Part shown: positions 7,816 through 15,151 of the stretch, piece after piece
Numbering within the stretch: position 1 is the stretch's first letter
Layout: each line of letters opens with the position of its first letter
Assembly: GCA_964487745.1 (NCBI GenBank)
Contig: CAZASG010000005.1
Span: 62,001 to 126,000 of the forward strand
Direction of reading: 5' to 3'
Source of the DNA: Desulfolinea sp964487745
GTDB lineage: Bacteria; Chloroflexota; Anaerolineae; Anaerolineales; Villigracilaceae
Length of the DNA stretch: 64,000 nt
Notes under the pieces: generated by a model
Databases searched by the model: none
What the model saw: only the letters and a program-made list of their open reading frames with translations
Told to the model about the DNA's origin: nothing
Program-made: the position numbers and the translations under genes

Positions 7816-9939
7816 TTAGGATTTTTCTGTGCTCAAAAGTCCTTGACGAGTCCAGTTCTCTAAGGTGATGTTTTCAGTGTCGAGTTCATCGGCTTTGCGG
7901 TAAGCTTCTTTTGCCTGGTCGTAATCTTTCATGGCGCGGTAAGCATTCCCGATATTGTTCCAGGTTTTGATCCGTGTTGCGTTGTCGTCAAGGTAGGAAA
8001 TGCTCTGTTCATAGAGTTTTACAGCTTCTGCGAAATTGCCTTTTTGCATGTGTAAGAGAGCAAGGTTATGCATTACTGCGCCGTAATCACTGTCGAGCTC
8101 AAGCGCTTTTTTGTAGGCAATTAGTGCTCCATCCAGAATATCTTCAGTGAAGAAAATATTGCCCATCTCGCCCCAAACAGAGGCATTTGCCAGCGCGTCA
8201 GCGTGACCGTTTCCGTTGCCGTTACCATTGCCATTTGCAGGAGTGGTAGCAGCCGCTGGTTCTTCTGTGATTTCCTCTTCGAGTTCGGCAAGGGCTTCTA
8301 CTTCATCGACATCCTCGGCTTCGCTCACGGTGAGCTCTTCCTCAGTTTCTACGACAGGTTCTTCAGCGATCACTTCAGTTTCGCTCACAGCGAACTCTTC
8401 TTCAGCTTTTTCTTCTATCTCTTCGATAGACTCTTCGGCAATAACCTCAGGAATGATCTCTTCCTCTTTGTCGATCTCTGCCAAGACCTCTTCTTCAATT
8501 TCTGCAGCAAGCTCTTCGACGATAGCTTTAGTTTCGTCTTCGTCTACAGCGAGCTCTTCTTTTGCATCTTCTTCGATCTCTGCGACGGGTTCTTCGGCAA
8601 CAGCCTCTGCTTCAATTGAAAGAAGCTCTTCTTCAACCTCTTCGACAGACTCTTCTGCGATGGGCTCTTCAGCAACAACCTCAGCCTCGCTCATTACAGG
8701 TTCTTCAGTAGCGGCTTCCACTTCAGTTGAAAGAAGTTTTTCTCCAGCCTCTATGACAGGCTCTTCTGTGATGGCTTCAGCCTCACTCATCACAGGTTCT
8801 TCTTCAATTTCTGCAACCAGCTCTTCGGCGATGGTCTCATCTTCGTTCACAGCGAATTCTTCTGCAGCCTCTTCTTCGATTTCTGCGATAACGGCTTCCG
8901 TCTCAGTTGAAAGAGGTTCTTCTTCGACCTCGGCAACAGGTTCTTCCGCGACAATCTCTGTTTGACTCATGACGAGATCTTCTGCTGTTTCTCCTTCTTG
9001 TTCGTCATCATCGTCATCTTGCTCAGAAAGCGCTAACCATTTGTGTTTGATGATTTCGTCCGCTTCTTGCGCTTCTGACAGATCATCTACTTCTTCTTCG
9101 AGGTCTTCTAAACTGAGTGTCTCATCCTCAATATATTCTTTTGCAGTGTCTGTTGTCGCATCTGCGTCAAGCGCTATCTCTTGTGAGATCTCGCTGATCA
9201 ATTCATCTACGCTGGCTTCGAGTTCGGGATCATCTTCGCCGAGCATCGGGATCAGGTCTTTGGCTATTGCAGCAGGCACGGGAGGGGCTTCGTTGACCTC
9301 TTCCACTTCTTCAGCGCCACCGACGTCTTCCGCGACAGCTGTATCGATGGCAGCTTCCGCTTGGGCGCTGTTACGTACATCCTTGTCCAATGCAGACATA
9401 GTGTTCTCGATCCAGGATGCGAAGGCACCTTTGGCCTTTTTCTCAATGGGTTCTTCGAGCCCCTCCTCTTCTGCGCTGAGGGTAGCCTCAGCTTCAAGGG
9501 TGACCTCTTCCTCTTGAGTGGTCTCTGCCAAGACCTCTTCTTCGGCTTCTGTCACGTCCAGCATATCGTCAGGGATCTCTGAAAGGATGACTGCCAGATC
9601 ATCTTGATAGAGAGGGTTTTCGGGGTCCAGTGCGGCTGCACGCTCGAAAGCGAGCAATGTGTTTTTGTCGTCTTCGAGCATTTGATATGCGATGCCCAGT
9701 TGATGCCAGCTTACAGCCTTCTCATTGAAGTCCTCGAAAAGCTCTATGCTGCGTTGATAGTGGGGAATCGCCTTTCCGGGTTCAGATAAGCGAACGTAAG
9801 CGGTAGCAAGATTGCTTTGCGCTCGCCCCGATTTTGGGGCAAGGTCTATCGCCTTTTTATATGCACCGAGTGCTTGTTCATACTCGCCGACATTGATATG
9901 GATATTTCCTAATTCGTTCCAAAGTTGATGCTCACTCAT
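7816..9939 (-). CDS. TPR protein with long acidic low-complexity repeat region
   Basis: A 707-residue protein. Residues 1-115 contain about three TPR units (LWNELGNIHINVGEYEQALGAY). Residues about 125-570 are extremely rich in Glu, Ala and Val, made of degenerate units such as EEPVAEIEEE, MSEAEAITEEP and FAVNEDET. A GN-repeat hinge (NGNGNGNGNGH) then leads into two or three C-terminal TPRs. No membrane segment or catalytic motif is seen. The acidic tract is probably disordered and could serve as a charged spacer or binding region between TPR heads. A strong AAGGAG precedes the ATG. Confidence 0.88.
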   Translation of the reverse strand: MSEHQLWNELGNIHINVGEYEQALGAYKKAIDLAPKSGRAQSNLATAYVRLSEPGKAIPHYQRSIELFEDFNEKAVSWHQLGIAYQMLEDDKNTLLAFERAAALDPENPLYQDDLAVILSEIPDDMLDVTEAEEEVLAETTQEEEVTLEAEATLSAEEEGLEEPIEKKAKGAFASWIENTMSALDKDVRNSAQAEAAIDTAVAEDVGGAEEVEEVNEAPPVPAAIAKDLIPMLGEDDPELEASVDELISEISQEIALDADATTDTAKEYIEDETLSLEDLEEEVDDLSEAQEADEIIKHKWLALSEQDDDDDEQEGETAEDLVMSQTEIVAEEPVAEVEEEPLSTETEAVIAEIEEEAAEEFAVNEDETIAEELVAEIEEEPVMSEAEAITEEPVIEAGEKLLSTEVEAATEEPVMSEAEVVAEEPIAEESVEEVEEELLSIEAEAVAEEPVAEIEEDAKEELAVDEDETKAIVEELAAEIEEEVLAEIDKEEEIIPEVIAEESIEEIEEKAEEEFAVSETEVIAEEPVVETEEELTVSEAEDVDEVEALAELEEEITEEPAAATTPANGNGNGNGNGHADALANASVWGEMGNIFFTEDILDGALIAYKKALELDSDYGAVMHNLALLHMQKGNFAEAVKLYEQSISYLDDNATRIKTWNNIGNAYRAMKDYDQAKEAYRKADELDTENITLENWTRQGLLSTEKS
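8240..8975 (-). repeat. Degenerate coding repeats (acidic tract)
   Basis: Recurring blocks encoding variants of EEPVAEIEEE, LSTEVEA and VMSEAE alternate through this stretch. The units are imperfect in DNA and vary in spacing, suggesting expansion by slippage or unequal recombination under selection for negative charge. Confidence 0.7.
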
Positions 9940-10039
9940 TTTCTTTCTCCTTCTACTTATGAGCTAGGATTTACAAGTTGGTCGTACGCTGTTCTTTATT
10001 TATTATTGAAGTAGGTTTGAGTCTTTCTTGCTGAGTTTC

Positions 10040-10078
10040 TCAGTGAATTCGATTTACCTGGATAATATTCTTTTTCAT
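10040..10078 (-). CDS. Possible 12-residue ORF with strong ribosome binding site
   Basis: AAAGGAG lies 4 bases before ATG, and the frame encodes MKKNIIQVNRIH then TGA. The stop overlaps a small hairpin (CTGAG-TTT-CTCAG at 10031-10043). It lies in the 171-base gap between two TPR genes. It could be a translated peptide, a coupling element or a relic; only the RBS supports it. Confidence 0.25.
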   Translation of the reverse strand: MKKNIIQVNRIH

Positions 10079-10110
10079 AGTCTCCTTTCTGGATATTCTG
10101 CCAAACATCC

Positions 10111-12249
10111 TTACTGTGTGTAGCAGTTGCTGAGCAAGCTCTGCCTCGCACGAGAAAGCATGCTGTTGTTCTTGATCGGATCAAGAACCCGGGCTCTTTC
10201 GTACGCTGCTACAGCGAGGGAGTGCTCGTTAAGACGTCGGTATGCATTGCCTAGTTGATTCCAGGACAAAGCTTTATCTTTTTTGGCCTGAAAGAGCTGG
10301 ATGCTTTTTTCATAAAGCGGAACGGCATCTTTATAGAGACCGGTGAACATGTAGGCGATCCCTAATTTGTAATAAGACCATCCGTTTTCGGGTTCGAGCT
10401 CTATTGCCACTTGAAAAGCATCCTCTGCCAGGTCGTACATGTGGTTACGAATATAAAAGGCGCCAAGCTCTAACCAGTAATTGATATTTCGGGCTTGTTT
10501 ATTGGTTTCCAGAACCTTTCGCAGCATTCTGCTGCGGGTGACTTTTGCTTTACTTTTTATTGTGGTGCCAGGCTTTTTAGGCACGATCGCTTTGATTTTC
10601 TCAGGTTTTTTTACTGTCTTTGTCAGTGATTGCGTCTCTTTACCCTTTGATGATGCCTCCAAAAGAATGGGCCCAGGGGTAGTACGATTTTCTTCAAGAA
10701 GTGCTCGTTTTTTGAAAATCTTTTCAGCTTCGCGATATGCCCGCACCGATGCAGTATATTTGCCTGATGCGCGATAAGTGTCGCCAAGTCTGTAGTAGGC
10801 GTGGACTTTATCTTCGTCGTTTCGGAATATTTGTGTGCTTTTAATGAAGAGCACAGCAGCCTTGTTATATTCCTTCAATTGTGAATAGATCAATGCCATA
10901 TTGGCATATGCCCAACCAAAATTTTTGTCCAGATCAATTGCCCGATAATAAGATCGGATTGCCTCTGAGTAACTCTTTTGGTGATACTGGATGTTTCCAA
11001 GCAGGTTCCAACTCAATGCTTGTTTGGGATCAAGGTCGAGAGCGCATTTGATTGCTTTCAGCGCAACGCTCTGCACCCCGAACTGGCTGATCTTTACCCA
11101 AACATCTCTTTGGTAAGGATTGATTTCCACTGACTTTGTGTAGCACTCTGTGGATTTGGGATAATTACCTGCAATAGAGTAGGCTTTACCCAATCCTTTC
11201 CATGCACGTGAAAAATTTTCTTTAAGATCAATTGCTTTTTGAAAGGCATCAATACTTTTCTCAAGAAGGTTCAATTGCAGAAAAGATTCTGCGGCGCCGC
11301 ACCAACTTGCTGCATTAAGTCGGTCTCTTTCAAGCGCATATTGATAGGCTGCAAGAGCATCATCGAAGAGGAATAATGCAGCGTATAAATTTCCGAGATT
11401 GTTCAATGATGTGCTGTTTCTGAAATTGGATTTCGAGATTTCGAGGTTGGGATCAAGCTCATCGTTTTCCTGGTTGAGCTCTGTCTTTATCAGGGTATAG
11501 GCGATATGTGCTTCGGTTGAAAAGGGTTCGTTGTTTACTAAGTTTGCAACTTCTTTTGCTTTTGTAGCAAAACGCAGGGCCTTCTTATATCTTTTCTGGC
11601 GAAAATAAAAGAGCGCCAACTTCACTAAAAGCCGAGAACGCTTGAGCAGCCCCCTCACGTCATCGCGAATATCCAGTGAGAGCAATTCTCTGGGTGAAGT
11701 CTTGATGAAATACTCGTTCGGATAGCTGGATTGATTTTTGAATACTCTCCAGGTCGTGGTCGCGATGCGTGACCAGATCGTCTTCCACGGGGTCTTCTCT
11801 GAGAAGTCAAAAAACTTGTGTTGAATATCCCAATCTACTGGGGCTTTCGCAACGTAGTCGATAAAATCTTCCTGGGTGATCCAGTAAACAATTCGAACAC
11901 GATTGTTGATGAGGAAGTCGCTATGCTCACTGATTGCATCATAAAGGTTGGCATCTGAGCTGAACGTCAGGTGCATCATGAAGAAGATCGTCTCGTCCCA
12001 GGCTGATTTTCCGAAAACTTCTTCAGCAAGATTATTGTCTCCGTCCGCATCAGGGGTAATATGCGTCACATGTTGTCCGCGTTTGTTTATTTGGCTTTCC
12101 AATGCGGTCACGGCTTCGGCACCACTGGCTGCTGTCTCGTAGATAGCAAAAAGAACAGCTGGGCGCTGCCACTTTGTTGCAAAGGTTAGAGCATCGTAGA
12201 TGCGCGTTATTTCTTTTTCAATGAGAGAGTTTTTTTCTTTATCAGCCAT
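10111..12249 (-). CDS. TPR protein with N-terminal domain shared with the 17310-18491 gene
   Basis: About 712 residues starting MADKEKNSLIEKEI. The start at 12249 overlaps the ATPase gene by 8 bases. Residues about 20-150 form a globular domain with the pattern WQRPAVLFAIYE, then RVRIVYWITQEDFIDYVAKA, then a WDIQHKFFDF segment. The same pattern occurs in the TPR protein encoded next to the histidine kinase. About ten TPR units follow from residue 200, interrupted by a basic linker near 545-590 (KKPEKIKAIVPKKPG). The N-terminal domain lacks a Walker A motif; it recalls modules before TPRs in STAND-like proteins, but that is from memory. Overlap with the ATPase gene suggests the two products work together. 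Confidence 0.88.
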   Translation of the reverse strand: MADKEKNSLIEKEITRIYDALTFATKWQRPAVLFAIYETAASGAEAVTALESQINKRGQHVTHITPDADGDNNLAEEVFGKSAWDETIFFMMHLTFSSDANLYDAISEHSDFLINNRVRIVYWITQEDFIDYVAKAPVDWDIQHKFFDFSEKTPWKTIWSRIATTTWRVFKNQSSYPNEYFIKTSPRELLSLDIRDDVRGLLKRSRLLVKLALFYFRQKRYKKALRFATKAKEVANLVNNEPFSTEAHIAYTLIKTELNQENDELDPNLEISKSNFRNSTSLNNLGNLYAALFLFDDALAAYQYALERDRLNAASWCGAAESFLQLNLLEKSIDAFQKAIDLKENFSRAWKGLGKAYSIAGNYPKSTECYTKSVEINPYQRDVWVKISQFGVQSVALKAIKCALDLDPKQALSWNLLGNIQYHQKSYSEAIRSYYRAIDLDKNFGWAYANMALIYSQLKEYNKAAVLFIKSTQIFRNDEDKVHAYYRLGDTYRASGKYTASVRAYREAEKIFKKRALLEENRTTPGPILLEASSKGKETQSLTKTVKKPEKIKAIVPKKPGTTIKSKAKVTRSRMLRKVLETNKQARNINYWLELGAFYIRNHMYDLAEDAFQVAIELEPENGWSYYKLGIAYMFTGLYKDAVPLYEKSIQLFQAKKDKALSWNQLGNAYRRLNEHSLAVAAYERARVLDPIKNNSMLSRARQSLLSNCYTQ

Positions 12250-13501
12250 CGAGTAATTTCCTGAGGGTAGGATGAATATCGCACCAGTTTTCACCATCAC
12301 GATATTCCAGAATTGCTAATAGTTGAAGTAACGGACGCAAACGCCCAACAAACTCAAGCTTTTTAGTCTTATGGATCGTTTTGAGAAGCTTCATATCTTC
12401 CTTGTCGAGAATGCGACGATATTCGTTGCGAATCTCTGATGCTGCCCATTCCACATCTATAGCTTCGACTTTCTCTGCGTTGCGGCGACGTGCATGCCCG
12501 ATCGATGTGCGCATCATCCGGGCTAGTTCTCTGAAAACACCTCCGCTGTAGTAAATGCAAAGGTCTAGTGCTTCGGGTGTAATAAGTGATGAATCCATGC
12601 GCAGATTAATGAACTTCTTCAGGGCGGCATATCCATCGTGGTTAATCTCTTCTCCGGATAACGTCGAGAGATTGATGTTGGGTAGAAAAACTGCGCGGTC
12701 CCGAATAGCATCAAATTCTTTGCTGTAAAAAAGGGCACTGGAAACCGTGTAAACGATTGCGCAATTAGGCTGTGTCATGATCTCGCGATGATCGTGGAAT
12801 ATTGCACGCGCCCTGTCCAAATCAGGCTTGTCCATATCGTCGATCAAGACTAAGGGGAAGCGTCCTTCTTTTTTGTAAATTGCAGAGGTGATTGCATCAA
12901 TAACGGCGATCAGCCCGGTGATGTCTTTGTCAAAAGTTTGCCGAATCTCCACGCGCGTTGCTGGCTCAAGCTTCATCTTCAAGGCGGCATTTGCAAAAAA
13001 GGCATCAAGCCCGGCACCAATTTCAAACCCGGAGATGCGTCCGTCTGCAATAGTCTGGATTTCGTGTTCCACTTTGCCTTTCCAACTGTCCAACTCCTTA
13101 AGCAGCTGCTCAGGTAATTCTCCGTTTGTCTTGCGGTATTCCCGGTATAAGCGTCCGCCGATGGCCAAAAGAACATCTCTAAAATCCAGGTCAATAATGT
13201 CGGCTTCATGACGAATACTAAAGTTGATTGCCCAGTATTTCTTGCGAATTTCGGGATCGTTTAAGAGATGTAGTAATTCTGTCGATTTTCCGCAGCCTCT
13301 GTGCCCCGAAAAGAAAAATTTAGGTGGTTTATAAAAGGGGGCTAATAATGCATCTTTTAGTTCAGCAATAGGATTGCTGCTTCGGTTCACATAAAACGGA
13401 TTTGCTTGGCCGCTTTCTGACGGGCGTAATGGCAAGTCAAGTTCAAAATTCAACCAGGCTCGATCAAAGTCTTTTGCTTTTTCGTAATTTAGCTTATTCA
13501 T
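12242..13501 (-). CDS. P-loop ATPase of the AAA/STAND type
   Basis: A 419-residue protein with Walker A GHRGCGKST at residues 66-74 and Walker B PLVLIDDMDKPD near 215-226. TVSSALFYSKEF may be the sensor region. The later part (ELARMMRTSIGHARRR, then ATDV-like helices) resembles the lid of AAA proteins. The C-terminal 60 residues could be a winged helix (TIHKTKKLEFVGRLRPLLQLLAILEY). No effector domain is fused to it. It lies 5 bases after the MraZ-like gene and overlaps the TPR gene, so it is the likely energy-using or switch component of the locus. Confidence 0.88.
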   Translation of the reverse strand: MNKLNYEKAKDFDRAWLNFELDLPLRPSESGQANPFYVNRSSNPIAELKDALLAPFYKPPKFFFSGHRGCGKSTELLHLLNDPEIRKKYWAINFSIRHEADIIDLDFRDVLLAIGGRLYREYRKTNGELPEQLLKELDSWKGKVEHEIQTIADGRISGFEIGAGLDAFFANAALKMKLEPATRVEIRQTFDKDITGLIAVIDAITSAIYKKEGRFPLVLIDDMDKPDLDRARAIFHDHREIMTQPNCAIVYTVSSALFYSKEFDAIRDRAVFLPNINLSTLSGEEINHDGYAALKKFINLRMDSSLITPEALDLCIYYSGGVFRELARMMRTSIGHARRRNAEKVEAIDVEWAASEIRNEYRRILDKEDMKLLKTIHKTKKLEFVGRLRPLLQLLAILEYRDGENWCDIHPTLRKLLDG

Positions 13502-13506
13502 TGGCG

Positions 13507-13956
13507 TTATCCGTTCTGTAGGCTAAGGTCTAACGATGAGAATCGATATGCGTTCTTGCTGGCATCTTGCAGGTTGAGATTTTGTTCTTCCCAATATTTG
13601 AGTGCCCATATCTCAATGTGGTCCCCTTGACCGACTAGAATAGCCGTCTCTCCATCAAGCAATTCTGCATACACAGACAATTGTTCAGACAAAACGACCT
13701 CGCCTCCATCGCTGTATGGTATCTGCTCAGCACTTCCCAGGAAAAGCCGGAGTAAGAGACGTGCCAAGGGGTCTGCCATATTCATTGATGTTATGCGTTG
13801 ATACAACTTCGCAAAGGCCTCTTCAGGCATAATGATCAAATTACGATCAAAGCCTTTTGTGACAAAAAGGTCATTAGAATGATGGCTGATAAAACTTTCG
13901 GGGAGAATGAAAGCTTTATCAGCGTTTATCTGAGTTGTGTATTGTCCATAGAGCAT
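13507..13956 (-). CDS. MraZ-like (double SpoVT-AbrB) protein lacking the DNA-binding arginines
   Basis: A 149-residue protein whose length and order match MraZ: LFVTKGFDRNLIIMPEEAF near 30-48, LLLRLFLGSAEQIP near 67-80, and TAILVGQGDHIEIWALKYWEE near 105-125. MraZ normally represses the division and cell-wall cluster as an oligomeric ring, using a GR pair in each half. Here the first is KA (residues 14-15) and the second GE (85-86). No rsmH, ftsL or other dcw gene is near. The protein probably keeps the fold but not canonical DNA recognition. It is the first gene of the ATPase/TPR/ParB run. Confidence 0.82.
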   Translation of the reverse strand: MLYGQYTTQINADKAFILPESFISHHSNDLFVTKGFDRNLIIMPEEAFAKLYQRITSMNMADPLARLLLRLFLGSAEQIPYSDGGEVVLSEQLSVYAELLDGETAILVGQGDHIEIWALKYWEEQNLNLQDASKNAYRFSSLDLSLQNG

Positions 13957-13978
13957 GGTTAGCGCCTTTTATCTAACT

Positions 13979-14010
13979 TTGAATAGATTGGCTTTTTTGT
14001 TGAATAGATT
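13979..14010 (-). promoter_or_regulatory. Direct repeat upstream of the MraZ-like gene
   Basis: TTGAATAGATT occurs at 13979-13989 and again at 14000-14010, a 21-base period (about two helical turns) placed 23-54 bases upstream of the start codon. A possible minus-strand -10 (TAAAAT) lies directly upstream of the second copy. Same-face direct repeats suggest a regulator site; they do not match the known TGGGN MraZ box. Confidence 0.4.
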
Positions 14011-14215
14011 TTAGACAAGACGAACTGAAACGCAAACCCGATTAAGCAGGTTTTGATTCTTCGCATTTTTTATGGAAAAAAAGACATAGAACAGGCTTCG
14101 TTTTCTGTGTTAGATAAGGGGTGTTTTTAGGGTATTTAAATGGTGTATTAATTCGCCCATGAAATGGTGGGGATTGGTATCATGTTTTATGGGGTATGTG
14201 TGGGAAAAATATAGT

Positions 14216-14251
14216 GCTTATTAATGTGGTATTGTATTCGCATTAATAAGC
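14216..14251. repeat. Perfect 11-base inverted repeat in the intergenic region
   Basis: GCTTATTAATG (14216-14226) pairs perfectly with CATTAATAAGC (14241-14251) around a 14-base spacer. There is no T run, so an operator or cruciform is more likely than a terminator. Confidence 0.5.
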
Positions 14252-14323
14252 CTTAGATTAGGGTGGGAAATAAGGGTATATAAAACTGGGTGATGCTATC
14301 TTATAAACATGCCTTTAGTGAGA

Positions 14324-14367
14324 ATTAATGACCGTCTATAAAATGACCAGTTTTTATGGTCATTAAT
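14324..14367. repeat. Inverted repeat cluster with three AATGACC copies
   Basis: ATTAATGACC (14324-14333) pairs with GGTCATTAAT (14358-14367). A second left arm AATGACCA (14342-14349) can pair with TGGTCATT (14357-14364). Two alternative hairpins therefore share one right arm. The heptamer ATTAATG or its complement appears four times between 14220 and 14367. Confidence 0.5.
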
Positions 14368-14414
14368 ATGGTGTTTTTGCCTTTGTTTTCAACTTTTGGG
14401 GGAAATTTGAAATA

Positions 14415-14448
14415 AAAAAGCCCCGGATTATCGCTACCGGAGCTTTTT
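14415..14448 (-). terminator. Rho-independent terminator of the TPR-kinase-regulator operon
   Basis: AAAAAGCCCCGG (14415-14426) and CCGGAGCTTTTT (14437-14448) pair at 11 of 12 positions. On the minus strand it overlaps the last bases of the response regulator stop and ends in a T run. Confidence 0.8.
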
Positions 14449-15151
14449 ACTCGTCTTCATCAAGATCGCTTAGGCCTTTGCGAAGGGCGTATAAAGCAGC
14501 TTGTGTTCGATTTGCCAGATGGAGTTTGCTTAGAATATTACTTACATATTTAGCGACTGTCCTGTCATTGACAACCAGTTCATCAGCAATTTCCTGATTT
14601 GTCATCCCTTGTGCGATACATCTCAGAGTCTCAACCTCGCGAGGTGTCAGTGATTCATCTTTTTTGGGTGGTTCAGGAACTAACTGTTGACTTTCATGAA
14701 CCATCTTTAAAGCAATTGCTGGTGGAATAACAGCCTTTCCGTGAAAAACGTCGTGGATCGCTTCCATAAGCTGTTCGTGGGGAGTATCTTTGAGAATATA
14801 GCCTAAAGCTCCTGTTTTCAGCGCCTGATAGATCTTGTCGCCATCACCATAGCCGGTGACGACCAAAATGCGTGTCTCGGGAGCAATAGCGAGTATCTGT
14901 GGGATCGTTTCCAGCCCATCCTGCTCAGGCATGACAAGATCAAGGAGAACAACATCAGGGGATAGTTCTGCGACTTGTTGGACCGCATCGATCCCGTTTT
15001 CGGCTTGCCCAACCACTTCAACATCTTCCTGGTAAGAGAGGATCGCGATCAGGCCCTCTCGAACAACTGCCTGGTCTTCAACTACAAGAAGGCGAATGGG
15101 TACAGGAAGAGGGCTGGGCAATGGAAAAAGGGTAGGAGTTGGGTCGGTCAT
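14447..15151 (-). CDS. NarL/LuxR-type response regulator
   Basis: A 234-residue protein. The receiver domain (about 18-135) has the phosphoacceptor aspartate in VVLLDLVMPEQDG, the conserved threonine in ILVVTGYGD and lysine in GYILKD. A linker follows, then a LuxR helix-turn-helix (about 168-228: LTPREVETLRCIAQGMTNQE, then DRTVAKYVSNILSKL). The ATG overlaps the kinase stop (ATGA), so the kinase is its partner. It is followed by a terminator. Target genes are unknown; the adjacent MraZ/ATPase/TPR run is an obvious candidate. Confidence 0.93.
   Translation of the reverse strand: MTDPTPTLFPLPSPLPVPIRLLVVEDQAVVREGLIAILSYQEDVEVVGQAENGIDAVQQVAELSPDVVLLDLVMPEQDGLETIPQILAIAPETRILVVTGYGDGDKIYQALKTGALGYILKDTPHEQLMEAIHDVFHGKAVIPPAIALKMVHESQQLVPEPPKKDESLTPREVETLRCIAQGMTNQEIADELVVNDRTVAKYVSNILSKLHLANRTQAALYALRKGLSDLDEDE

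Larger units (their letters stand above)
13957..14414. other. AT-rich intergenic region
   Basis: About 460 bases without a convincing ORF on either strand, between the RR terminator and the MraZ-like gene. It holds the repeats listed separately and several short G-tracts on the plus strand (TGGGG, TGGGA). It must carry the promoter of the five-gene minus-strand run. Confidence 0.6.

Noticed and set aside
8203..9517. Long serine-rich and phenylalanine-rich plus-strand ORFs
   Set aside because: They are antisense shadows of the Glu-rich tract: GAA/GAG codons read as TTC/CTC on the other strand and remove stop codons. No RBS or family.
13507..13956. Start of a division and cell-wall (dcw) cluster signalled by mraZ
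   Set aside because: No rsmH, ftsL, ftsI or mur genes follow; the next genes encode an ATPase and TPR proteins.
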